From: Nitrospiraceae bacterium UBA2600
GTDB lineage: Bacteria > Nitrospirota > Thermodesulfovibrionia > Thermodesulfovibrionales > Thermodesulfovibrionaceae
NCBI GenBank assembly: GCA_002339325.1
Contig: DDKK01000044.1
Location: 1-15,926 of the forward strand
Length of the DNA stretch: 15,926 nt
Reading direction: 5' to 3'
The position numbers and the translations under genes were made by a program. A model generated the notes under the pieces. That model made no database searches, was not told the DNA's origin, and saw only the letters and a list, made by a program, of their open reading frames with translations. Of the stretch, positions 7,380 to 13,156 are shown one piece after another. Position 1 is the first letter of the stretch. The number at the start of each line of letters is the position of its first letter.

Positions 7380-7417
7380 CTTGTAATTTATTGATTTTCA
7401 ATAGGTTACAAGTTTTT
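7380..7417 (+). terminator. Stem-loop followed by T5 at the right end of the MITE
   Basis: CTTGTAA (7380-7386) pairs with TTACAAG (7406-7412), and TATTGA (7389-7394) pairs with TCAATA (7398-7403). The TT/GG between them can form two G-U pairs in RNA, giving a 15-bp stem with a TTT loop. TTTTT follows at 7413-7417. It resembles an AT-rich terminator placed just upstream of the DUF5320-like gene, but may simply be the secondary structure of the element's end. Confidence 0.4.
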
Positions 7418-7450
7418 GAACAGTCTCAATAATTTAAGGAGGTGAGAGGT

Positions 7451-7744
7451 ATGCCTTGGGGAGACAGGACAGGACCATTAGGTGGTAGAGGCATGGGTTA
7501 TTGTGGCGGTGCATCAAGATATATGGATAGCTCAACAGTTAGAGGCTTTGGAAGAGGTAGGGGTTTGCGATGCTTAGGAGGATTCAGAAGAAGGTTTAGA
7601 TGGTTAAGTAGATTCTCTTTTTTCGAAGGGACTTTCTCTCCAGAAGAGTTAGAGCTTTTGAGACGAGAAGAGGAAGTTCTTAAAAGAAGGCTTGAGGCCT
7701 TGCAGAATCGCATTAAAGAGATTGAAAGGAGCGAGACAAAGTAA
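7451..7744 (+). CDS. DUF5320-like small Gly/Arg-rich protein
   Basis: A 97-residue protein that starts MPWGDRTGPLGGRGMGYCGG, the hallmark of DUF5320-type proteins, which commonly sit next to NifX-like and Mrp-like genes in anaerobes. The N-terminal half is rich in Gly and Arg with two Cys residues. The C-terminal third (LELLRREEEVLKRRLEALQN) is a charged, heptad-like helix, probably a coiled coil. The function is unknown. A GTG at 7442 could extend it by three residues, but AAGGAGG at 7436-7442 with an 8-nt spacer fits the ATG at 7451, and that start gives the family N-terminus. A terminator directly follows the gene, so its transcript may be separate from, or more abundant than, that of the genes downstream. 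Confidence 0.75.
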   Translation: MPWGDRTGPLGGRGMGYCGGASRYMDSSTVRGFGRGRGLRCLGGFRRRFRWLSRFSFFEGTFSPEELELLRREEEVLKRRLEALQNRIKEIERSETK

Positions 7745-7745
7745 A

Positions 7746-7776
7746 AACCGGAGTTTTTTTCTCCGGTTAATTTTTT
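7746..7776 (+). terminator. Intrinsic terminator after the DUF5320-like gene
   Basis: AACCGGAG (7746-7753) pairs perfectly with CTCCGGTT (7761-7768) around a T7 loop, and TTTTTT follows at 7771-7776. On the opposite strand the same hairpin is also followed by five T. It lies only 15 bases before the next start codon, so some read-through, or a separate promoter, is needed to express the NifX-like gene. Confidence 0.8.
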
Positions 7777-7791
7777 ATTGGAGGTATGAAA

Positions 7792-8160
7792 ATGAAAGTA
7801 GCTATAGCAACTGATAGGGGACAGGTGGCTCAACACTTTGGAAGATGTCCAGGTTTTACAATTGTTGAGATTAAAGATGGAAAGCTTGTTCGTAAGGATT
7901 TTATTGAAAATCCAGGGCATAAGTCACATCAACCCGGTGCAGTTCCGATGTTTCTAAGGAATCAGAATGTTGACTGCGTAATAGCCGGCGGTATGGGGCC
8001 CAATGCAGTTATGAATCTGCAAGCTTCAGGGATAAAGGTTATTGTAGGTGTAAGTGGGAGTCTTGATGAAACCGTTGAGAAATTCTTAAAGGGTTCTCTA
8101 AAGGGCGGTGAAAGCCTTTGCAGTCATGGCGAGCATGGGCATGAAGGTTGTAGACATTAA
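7792..8160 (+). CDS. NifX/NifB-type dinitrogenase Fe-Mo cofactor domain protein (MTH1175/ORP-like)
   Basis: A 122-residue protein with one domain of the family that binds FeMo-co precursors or, in orange protein, a Mo-Cu-S cluster. It has MKVAIATDRGQVAQHFGRCP at the start, then CVIAGGMGPNAVMNLQASGI and GVSGSLDETVEKFLKGSLKG, all typical of the fold. The C-terminal 13 residues, CSHGEHGHEGCRH, are an unusual His/Cys tail, probably metal-binding. An upstream ATG at 7786 is only one base from GGAGG (7780-7784); the ATG at 7792 has a 7-nt spacer and gives the usual N-terminus, so it is preferred. There are no other nif genes here, so a role in nitrogen fixation is not indicated. The neighbours suggest metal-sulfur cluster handling. 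Confidence 0.85.
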   Translation: MKVAIATDRGQVAQHFGRCPGFTIVEIKDGKLVRKDFIENPGHKSHQPGAVPMFLRNQNVDCVIAGGMGPNAVMNLQASGIKVIVGVSGSLDETVEKFLKGSLKGGESLCSHGEHGHEGCRH

Positions 8161-8180
8161 TTCAAAAGGAGAAATTATAG

Positions 8181-8481
8181 ATGAAAATATGTATTACATC
8201 AGTAGGCAGAGATTTAAATTCGGATATAGACCCCAGATTTGGACGTTGCAATTTTTTTATCATCTATGATGTAGAGACAAATAAATTTGAGGCGGTAGAT
8301 AACTCTTGGAAAGAGGCAAGTGATGGTGCAGGGATTCAGGCACCTCAATTTGTTATTCAGAAAGGCATAAAAAGTCTTTACAGGAAAAGTTAGAGCAAAT
8401 GCTGAACAGGTTTTAAGAAAGACCGGCATTGAAATTGTTGAAGCTACTGATAAAGTTGATGATATAATTAAAAGTTGTTGA
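8181..8481 (+). pseudogene. Second NifX/MTH1175-like gene, frameshifted
   Basis: It begins MKICITSVGRDLNSDIDPRFGRCNFF with AAAAGGAG at 8164-8171, and the frame closes at 8391-8393 after 70 residues. The shifted frame continues with the missing family C-terminus, VFTGKVRANAEQVLRKTGIE and onward to a TGA at 8479-8481. A stop at 8368-8370 in the second frame confines the shift to about 8369-8379, at the A5 run (8369-8373). Removing one A gives a continuous product of about 100 residues, reading KGIK-VFTGKV. The TGKV-NA segment corresponds to the TGxxGPNA loop of the family, here with R-A in place of G-P. This is either a recent inactivation or a homopolymer sequencing error. It is distinct from, and not a copy of, the intact gene upstream. 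Confidence 0.75.
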
Positions 8482-8489
8482 ATCTGTAA

Positions 8490-8503
8490 TTTTTGAACAG
8501 TCT
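8490..8503 (+). repeat. Orphan copy of the MITE right terminus
   Basis: TTTTTGAACAGTCT is identical to 7413-7426, the right end of the element at 7089-7427, in the same orientation. No matching left end lies next to it. Together with the left end at 7089 it brackets the DUF5320-like and both NifX-like genes. Confidence 0.5.
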
Positions 8504-8540
8504 TAGAAAAGGAGAAATAAGTTAAAAGGAGGAGGGAGTA

Positions 8541-9383
8541 ATGGCAGAAGAAAAATCCTGTTCCTGTGAAACAGAAAAAGAACAGAGAAGAAGAGAGTTA
8601 GCACTAAAAGCAAACGTCTCAGCAATTAAGAAAAAGATTCTTGTCCTTTCTGGTAAAGGTGGTGTTGGCAAAAGTACAGTGTCAACAAACCTTGCCACAG
8701 GATTAGCTAAGAAAGGATACCATGTAGGACTTCTTGATATTGATATTCACGGTCCTAATATTCCTAATATGCTCGGGTTACAGGGTCATTCGCTCTTAGC
8801 AACTGACATGGGACTTTTTCCTTTGAGAGTTTTTGATAATTTACAGGTAATCTCCATAGCCTTTTTTCTTGAGGAGAGAGACACTCCAGTTGTTTGGCGA
8901 GGTCCAATTAAACACAGAATGATAGAGCAGTTTTTGAGTGATGTTCGCTGGGGTGAACTTGATTATCTTGTCGTTGACTCTCCTCCTGGAACTGGAGATG
9001 AGATAATATCAATTGTTCAGTTACTTGACAACGTGGACGGAGCAGTGATTGTTGCCACTCCTCAAGAGGTAGCACTTGCTGATGTTCGTAGAAGTATTAA
9101 ATTCTGTAAGGAAGCCTCTATTCCCATACTGGGCATTGTGGAGAATATGAGCGGTTTTGTATGCCCTCATTGTGGCAATACTGTTGAGATATTTAAAACA
9201 GGTGGTGCAGAAAAACTGGCAGAAGAATATAAAGTTCCATTCCTTGGCAAAATTCCCGTTGACCCGCAGATAGCTAAGGCAGGAGATGAGGGAAAACCAA
9301 TGACTGTTTACTTCCCGGAGACTAAACCTGCCCAGGCCTTTACTCAGATTGTTGAAAAAATTGCCCATATACTGAAGGTTTAA
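8541..9383 (+). CDS. Mrp/Nbp35-family Fe-S cluster carrier ATPase
   Basis: A 280-residue cytoplasmic P-loop NTPase of the Mrp/ApbC/Nbp35 group, which binds and transfers Fe-S clusters. The deviant Walker A, GKGGVGKST, is at residues 38-46 with the signature Lys39. LLDIDIHGPNIP (64-75) and VVDSPPGTGDE (144-154) are the switch and Walker B regions. VCPHCG carries the CxxC pair (Cys208, Cys211) that coordinates a bridging cluster at the dimer interface. An extra CSC motif lies at Cys7-Cys9. It lacks the N-terminal MIP18-like domain of larger Mrp proteins. AAGGAGG at 8526-8532 supports the ATG at 8541. Its position after NifX-like genes parallels the MinD/Mrp-type ATPases of orange-protein operons and suggests it loads metal clusters onto those proteins (inference). 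Confidence 0.88.
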   Translation: MAEEKSCSCETEKEQRRRELALKANVSAIKKKILVLSGKGGVGKSTVSTNLATGLAKKGYHVGLLDIDIHGPNIPNMLGLQGHSLLATDMGLFPLRVFDNLQVISIAFFLEERDTPVVWRGPIKHRMIEQFLSDVRWGELDYLVVDSPPGTGDEIISIVQLLDNVDGAVIVATPQEVALADVRRSIKFCKEASIPILGIVENMSGFVCPHCGNTVEIFKTGGAEKLAEEYKVPFLGKIPVDPQIAKAGDEGKPMTVYFPETKPAQAFTQIVEKIAHILKV

Positions 9384-9384
9384 A

Positions 9385-10116
9385 ATGCTTATTGATATTA
9401 GAATTCTCTTTGATAACTGTCAAGGCGAGCCTGCTTTTCAATCAGGATTTGGCTACAGTTGTTTCATTAAAAAGAGTTATGGAGGAATTTTATTTGATAC
9501 AGGCTCAAACTGGGAAACTCTATCTTACAATCTTAAGTTATCAGAGATAAAACCACCCATGATTACAAGGGTGGTTTTATCTCACTGTCATAAAGACCAT
9601 ACTGGAGGATTGGCAGGAATAGTTGACCTCAGAGATGATTTTAATATTTATGCAGGTAAATCTTGGGCAGAAAATCTTTTAAAAGAGGAAGAATTAAAAA
9701 AAGTCAATCTTACTCTTGTAGATTCAGAGTCTGTTGAGATAATGAATGGAGTTTATCTAACAGGTGAGTTAGGAGAACAAGTTAAAGAAATATCTCTTGT
9801 CATGGACACGGGTGGAGGAATAATTATAGTAACAGGCTGTGCTCATGCAGGATTAAAAGAAATTTTTAAAAAAGCCAAAGAAATAGTGGATGATAAGATT
9901 TTTGCTTTGGTAGGAGGTCTTCATCTTAAAGATAAAAAGGAAGAAGAAATTTTTGATTTAATAGATTTTCTAAAAAGTGAGGGGGTTAGATACATAGCAC
10001 CCTCTCACTGCACAGGAGACCTTGCAAGAAAGCTTTTTAAAGAGGCTTTCCATTCAGGTTTTATTGAAGCAGGAGTGGGTAGTCATATATACATCGGAGG
10101 AAGTTGTGAGTATTGA
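9385..10116 (+). CDS. Metallo-beta-lactamase-fold hydrolase (COG1237-like)
   Basis: A 243-residue MBL-fold protein. The metal motif is SHCHKDHTGG (His67, His69, Asp71, His72), with further ligand candidates in TGCAHAG (His154), GGLHL (His180) and PSHCTGD (His208). The GCAHAG and SHCTGD signatures are those of the COG1237 group, which includes an archaeal pterin-biosynthesis enzyme (RFAP synthase-like). Most bacterial members have no assigned substrate, and they often lie beside Mrp-like ATPases and NifX-like proteins. It starts one base after the Mrp gene stop, so the two are co-translated or nearly so. There is no signal peptide, so it is cytoplasmic. A perfect 15-bp inverted repeat lies inside the coding sequence just before the metal motif. 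Confidence 0.85.
   Translation: MLIDIRILFDNCQGEPAFQSGFGYSCFIKKSYGGILFDTGSNWETLSYNLKLSEIKPPMITRVVLSHCHKDHTGGLAGIVDLRDDFNIYAGKSWAENLLKEEELKKVNLTLVDSESVEIMNGVYLTGELGEQVKEISLVMDTGGGIIIVTGCAHAGLKEIFKKAKEIVDDKIFALVGGLHLKDKKEEEIFDLIDFLKSEGVRYIAPSHCTGDLARKLFKEAFHSGFIEAGVGSHIYIGGSCEY
9544..9583 (+). repeat. Perfect 15-bp inverted repeat inside the MBL-fold gene
   Basis: GAGATAAAACCACCC (9544-9558) is perfectly complementary to GGGTGGTTTTATCTC (9569-9583) around a 10-base loop. It encodes residues about 54-66, immediately before the HxHxDH metal motif. No T-run follows it. The sense of the coding sequence is normal for the family, so it need not be an insertion. Confidence 0.85.
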
Positions 10117-10222
10117 TGAGCCTTTTGAGAGTTATGCCACTCAGTATGATGCCTGGTATGACTCTGAAAGGGGAAAAATACTCTGCAACACTATGTTTTT
10201 AAAGATTCGGTATATGTATTAA
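10106..10222 (+). pseudogene. N-terminal remnant of a SAM-dependent methyltransferase
   Basis: A GTG at 10106, preceded by GGAGG (10096-10100) and overlapping the end of the MBL gene, opens a 38-residue frame. It begins SIDEPFESYATQYDAWYDSE, the usual start of class I methyltransferases of the (F-E-x-Y-A-x-x-Y-D-x-W) type. After RGKI the sequence no longer resembles the family and stops at 10220-10222, before any SAM-binding glycine motif. The remaining approximately 160-200 residues are missing, and the hydrogenase operon end follows within 27 bp. It is most likely a deletion remnant of a gene that once ended this operon. A short independent peptide cannot be excluded. Confidence 0.6.
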
Positions 10223-10248
10223 AAGAAACAATTAAGACTACTAAATGA

Positions 10249-11577
10249 TTAATCTCTATTCCCTAATTTAATTACCACCATGTGCACTGAACAGGAAATG
10301 CAAGGGTCATAGGCACGAACAAGCATTTCAAGGGAAAGCTTTATTTCTTCAGGAGACTGATTAATTATTTCAGGAACAAGTTTTAGCATATCAAGCTCAA
10401 TGTTGTGGGTGTTTTGATTTGTTGGAATTATGCAGTTTGCGTTTCTGAATATGCCTCTTTCGTCACACTCATAATGGTGTATGAGCAGTCCCCTTGGAAC
10501 TTCTACTGCACCAACTCCCTCTCCAGACCTTTGAGGTAAAATACCCTTTTCGTTGATATCAGGAACAACTACTTCGTCATGGTTGATGCCCTTTTGCCAG
10601 AGAAGTTCTATAATTCTTATGGCGTCTTCAATGCAATGAACACTCTCAACTATCTGGGCAACGGTGTTTAGATAGGGATTTATGCATTTTGGTTTAAGTC
10701 CTAAAGTTACTGCAGCTTCTTTTGCTTTTGGATTAAGTTTCTCGTAATTTAGATTAAATCTTGCAAGAGCACCTACTGCATAGGAGTCTCTGTGCCACTT
10801 TGTCCTTTTTGCTGAGGCATAGGGAACTATGAATTCATTTGTCACATTCTTATACTCATACTTACTTACCCTGTATCCATCAGTTGAGCCAATATCACCA
10901 TAAAGAAGTGGATACTCACCTTCGTCATTTACCAATGCCACATACTCTGTGTCTCTCTCAAACTCGGGAAACTTTAAACCATTAAATAGTTCAACAGTTG
11001 CTTCCATATCTTTTTGAAGCTCCACAAGTCTCTTATGCATTTCTTCAAGCTCTACTTCAGAGGGAAGCTTTGTAAATCCACCAACCACTGCTGAGATTGG
11101 ATGGACGTGTCTTCCAACAAGGATATCGCAGAGTTCATTGCAAAGCCTCTTCATTCGAAGGGCACGTCTTACAACATCGGGATGAAACTTTATAAGAGGG
11201 ACAAAACTTGGAACTCCCACAAGGTCTGGTGCAACAAGAAGATATATGTGAAGAATGTGGCTATCAAGCTCTTCATAATGAAGTAGTAACTTTCTTAAAA
11301 GTGTTGTTTGCTCTGTAGGTTTTATTCCCAAGGCATCTTCCGCTGCCTGAATTGATGCAAGGGTATGTCCACAGGCACATATACCACAGATTCGGCTTGT
11401 TATATGAGGTGCCTCATAAATAGAACGGCCTCTTAAGAAAGCCTCAAAAAATCTGGGAGATTCAACAATTTCAAGTCTACAAATCTCAAGCTTTCCATCT
11501 TTAACCTCAACTACAATATTTCCGTGTCCTTCAACTCTTGTTAGATAGTTAACATTTATGTTTATATTCTTACTCAC
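10249..11577 (-). CDS. hydA: NiFe hydrogenase large subunit, group 3b alpha subunit
   Basis: Catalytic subunit that holds the NiFe(CN)2CO site of a cytoplasmic bidirectional hydrogenase (sulfhydrogenase type). The four cysteine ligands are present: RICGICACGH (Cys64, Cys67; L1 motif) and DPCISCSVH (Cys426, Cys429; L2 motif). The N-terminal TRVEGHGN is also characteristic. The length of 442 residues fits the HydA/alpha family. Ten residues (from Met433) follow the L2 histidine; large subunits are usually cleaved there during maturation by a dedicated protease, which is not encoded in this window. Translation begins at a GTG (11577), 2 nt after the hydD stop, with GGAGTT at 11587-11592. It is the last gene of hydBGDA. 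Histidine rather than arginine at the end of L2 is common in this group. Confidence 0.93.
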   Translation of the reverse strand: MSKNININVNYLTRVEGHGNIVVEVKDGKLEICRLEIVESPRFFEAFLRGRSIYEAPHITSRICGICACGHTLASIQAAEDALGIKPTEQTTLLRKLLLHYEELDSHILHIYLLVAPDLVGVPSFVPLIKFHPDVVRRALRMKRLCNELCDILVGRHVHPISAVVGGFTKLPSEVELEEMHKRLVELQKDMEATVELFNGLKFPEFERDTEYVALVNDEGEYPLLYGDIGSTDGYRVSKYEYKNVTNEFIVPYASAKRTKWHRDSYAVGALARFNLNYEKLNPKAKEAAVTLGLKPKCINPYLNTVAQIVESVHCIEDAIRIIELLWQKGINHDEVVVPDINEKGILPQRSGEGVGAVEVPRGLLIHHYECDERGIFRNANCIIPTNQNTHNIELDMLKLVPEIINQSPEEIKLSLEMLVRAYDPCISCSVHMVVIKLGNRD

Positions 11578-11579
11578 TG

Positions 11580-12320
11580 TTAATCTAACTCCTTACACTT
11601 GTTATACATTTCAATTTTCTTGATTAAGAAGTCTTCGGGTATGTTATATTTTTTCAATACTTCTTTAAATCCCTCTGTGTTTGGATTTATTGTAAGCCCT
11701 CTACATCCATAGCAGATATTTCCATTGTTAATACACCAAGAATTACATCCTGCCTTTGTTACAGGTCCCATACAGGTAAGGCCTCTATCATACATACATA
11801 CATTTTCATTTAGTTTGCATTCTACACAAACGGGATATTCAGGCACATAGTAAGGAATACCTTGTAAAATGCATTTAAGAACTGTTATAAATTCTGGCTG
11901 ATATATGGGGCAACCATTTATAAAATAATCAACAGGAACTACCTGATGAACAGCCTTTGTTTGAAGTGTTGGAAAGAATTTATAGGACTCGCCATATACA
12001 TATTTACCGACTTCTTCAAGGGGGAAGGAGTTTTTCATTCCATTTACACCACCAATTGTTGCGCAGGAGCCAAGAGCAACAAGGATTTTACTTCTTTCTC
12101 TGATTTTTTTTATTCTTTCTACAGCATGTTCATCGGTAATACTTCCCTCTATGAAGGAAACATCAAACTCTCCATCCCACTTCTCTGACATGACCTCTCT
12201 GAACTCAACAACTTGAACAATATCAAGAAGGTCAATCAGTGGTTCACCTATATTGGCTACCTGAAGTTGACATCCTTCGCAACAGGCAAAATCAAAAAAA
12301 GCAACCTTCGGTTTACTCAT
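11580..12320 (-). CDS. hydD: NiFe hydrogenase small subunit, group 3b delta subunit
   Basis: Electron-transfer subunit that partners HydA. The 246-residue protein lacks a Tat signal, as expected for a cytoplasmic enzyme. The proximal [4Fe-4S] ligands are in CCEGCQ (Cys14, Cys17), GSCATIGG (Cys86) and INGCPIYQ (Cys137). A Cys-rich C-terminal part, VCVECKLNENVC through WCINNGNICYGCRG (Cys165, 168, 175, 183, 192, 196, 203, 206), should hold two further clusters, as in the sulfhydrogenase delta subunit. The ATG overlaps the hydG stop (position 12320 shared), and the stop lies 2 nt before hydA, so stoichiometric translation is likely. The small subunit being encoded before the large subunit matches the hydBGDA order of Pyrococcus. 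Confidence 0.92.
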   Translation of the reverse strand: MSKPKVAFFDFACCEGCQLQVANIGEPLIDLLDIVQVVEFREVMSEKWDGEFDVSFIEGSITDEHAVERIKKIRERSKILVALGSCATIGGVNGMKNSFPLEEVGKYVYGESYKFFPTLQTKAVHQVVPVDYFINGCPIYQPEFITVLKCILQGIPYYVPEYPVCVECKLNENVCMYDRGLTCMGPVTKAGCNSWCINNGNICYGCRGLTINPNTEGFKEVLKKYNIPEDFLIKKIEMYNKCKELD

Positions 12321-13156
12321 TATAGTGCCTCTGCCATATCCATTATTTCTTTAAAGGTAAATACAGGACCATCTTTACAGCAGTAAAGATTCTGTATCTG
12401 ACATCTACCGCATTTTCCCATGCCGCATTTCATATGTCTTTCAAAGGACAGAAGAATTTGGTCTACCGGTAAACCCTTTGCTAAAAGCTCTTTTATGACA
12501 AATTTATACATTACAGGAGGTCCGACCACTGCAGCATAGGTTCTTAAGGGGTCAATATCAACTCCAGGAATAAGGGAGGTAATCAGTCCTACATTTCCCT
12601 TCCAGTCAGGGTCTGCTCTATCAACTGTGCAGGCAAAATGTATGTCAAGCCTTTTGCTCCATTCCTCAATTTCATCTTCAAAAAGAAGTTCGCCTGGCGT
12701 TTTACATCCAAAGAGAATATGAATTTCACCAAAGTCTCTACGATTATCAATCGAATAAAGTATTAAAGACCGTAAAGGAGCTATTCCGAGTCCTCCAGCA
12801 ATTATTAGTAAATCGTGTCCTTCGAGACTTTTAATTGGAAATCCGTTACCGTAGGGACCCCTTACTCCGATTATATCGCCTGCTTTTAATTTATGAAGTG
12901 AATTAGTTACTTTACCTACTGCTCTTACACAGATTTCAAAGTAATGTCTGTTTAAAGGTGAAGAGCATATAGAGACTGGGATTTCTCCTATGCCCATAAG
13001 GGAGACCATTATAAACTGTCCAGGCTCAAAATCAAGCCATGTTTTATCTTCAAAAACTAATTTGAACAACTTTTCTTTTTCCGTTAAGGTTTTAACATCG
13101 AGTATCTTAGCTTTTTTGAGATTGTATGGAGAGTCTTTTATAACCACTTTCGCCAT
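12320..13156 (-). CDS. hydG: Group 3b hydrogenase gamma subunit, FAD/NAD(P)H oxidoreductase
   Basis: Passes electrons between NAD(P)H and the Fe-S chain of the hydrogenase. It belongs to the ferredoxin-NADP reductase superfamily, in the same branch as the dihydroorotate dehydrogenase electron-transfer subunit. The FAD-binding barrel includes FEPGQFIMVSL and IPVSICSSP, and the nucleotide-binding domain has IIAGGLGIAPLRSLI and VVGPPVMYKF. The C-terminal [2Fe-2S] site is CGMGKCGRC plus a downstream Cys before KDGPVF (Cys244, 249, 252, 260). The start is taken at the ATG at 13156 (278 residues), inside the end of hydB and preceded by GAGG. An upstream in-frame ATG at 13234 would add 26 residues (including YGKNKSQRSSYF) unlike the family and overlapping the hydB Fe-S domain. 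Confidence 0.9.
   Translation of the reverse strand: MAKVVIKDSPYNLKKAKILDVKTLTEKEKLFKLVFEDKTWLDFEPGQFIMVSLMGIGEIPVSICSSPLNRHYFEICVRAVGKVTNSLHKLKAGDIIGVRGPYGNGFPIKSLEGHDLLIIAGGLGIAPLRSLILYSIDNRRDFGEIHILFGCKTPGELLFEDEIEEWSKRLDIHFACTVDRADPDWKGNVGLITSLIPGVDIDPLRTYAAVVGPPVMYKFVIKELLAKGLPVDQILLSFERHMKCGMGKCGRCQIQNLYCCKDGPVFTFKEIMDMAEAL

Larger units (their letters stand above)
7089..7427. mobile_element. MITE-like non-autonomous element with inverted terminal repeats
   Basis: GAGGCTGTTCAA at 7089-7100 and TTGAACAGTCTC at 7416-7427 are inverted repeats (11 of 12 matching). The 339-bp interior has no open reading frame of note, is far more GC-rich than its surroundings, and carries the palindromic repeat array described separately. 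The termini look like those of DDE-transposase insertion sequences, some of which end in GAGACTGTTCAAAA (recalled, not searched). No clear target-site duplication was found; the flanks are both AT-rich. It sits between the Fur-type promoter and the first gene of the metal-cofactor cluster. Confidence 0.55.

Noticed and set aside
7498..7920. 140-codon minus-strand frame across the DUF5320-like and NifX-like genes
   Set aside because: It spans a terminator and two recognisable plus-strand genes, and the translation looks like no protein family.
7792..8160. Nitrogen-fixation gene (nifX proper)
   Set aside because: No nifHDK, nifE or nifN is nearby; the domain is widespread in non-fixing anaerobes, and the neighbours fit an orange-protein-type cluster.
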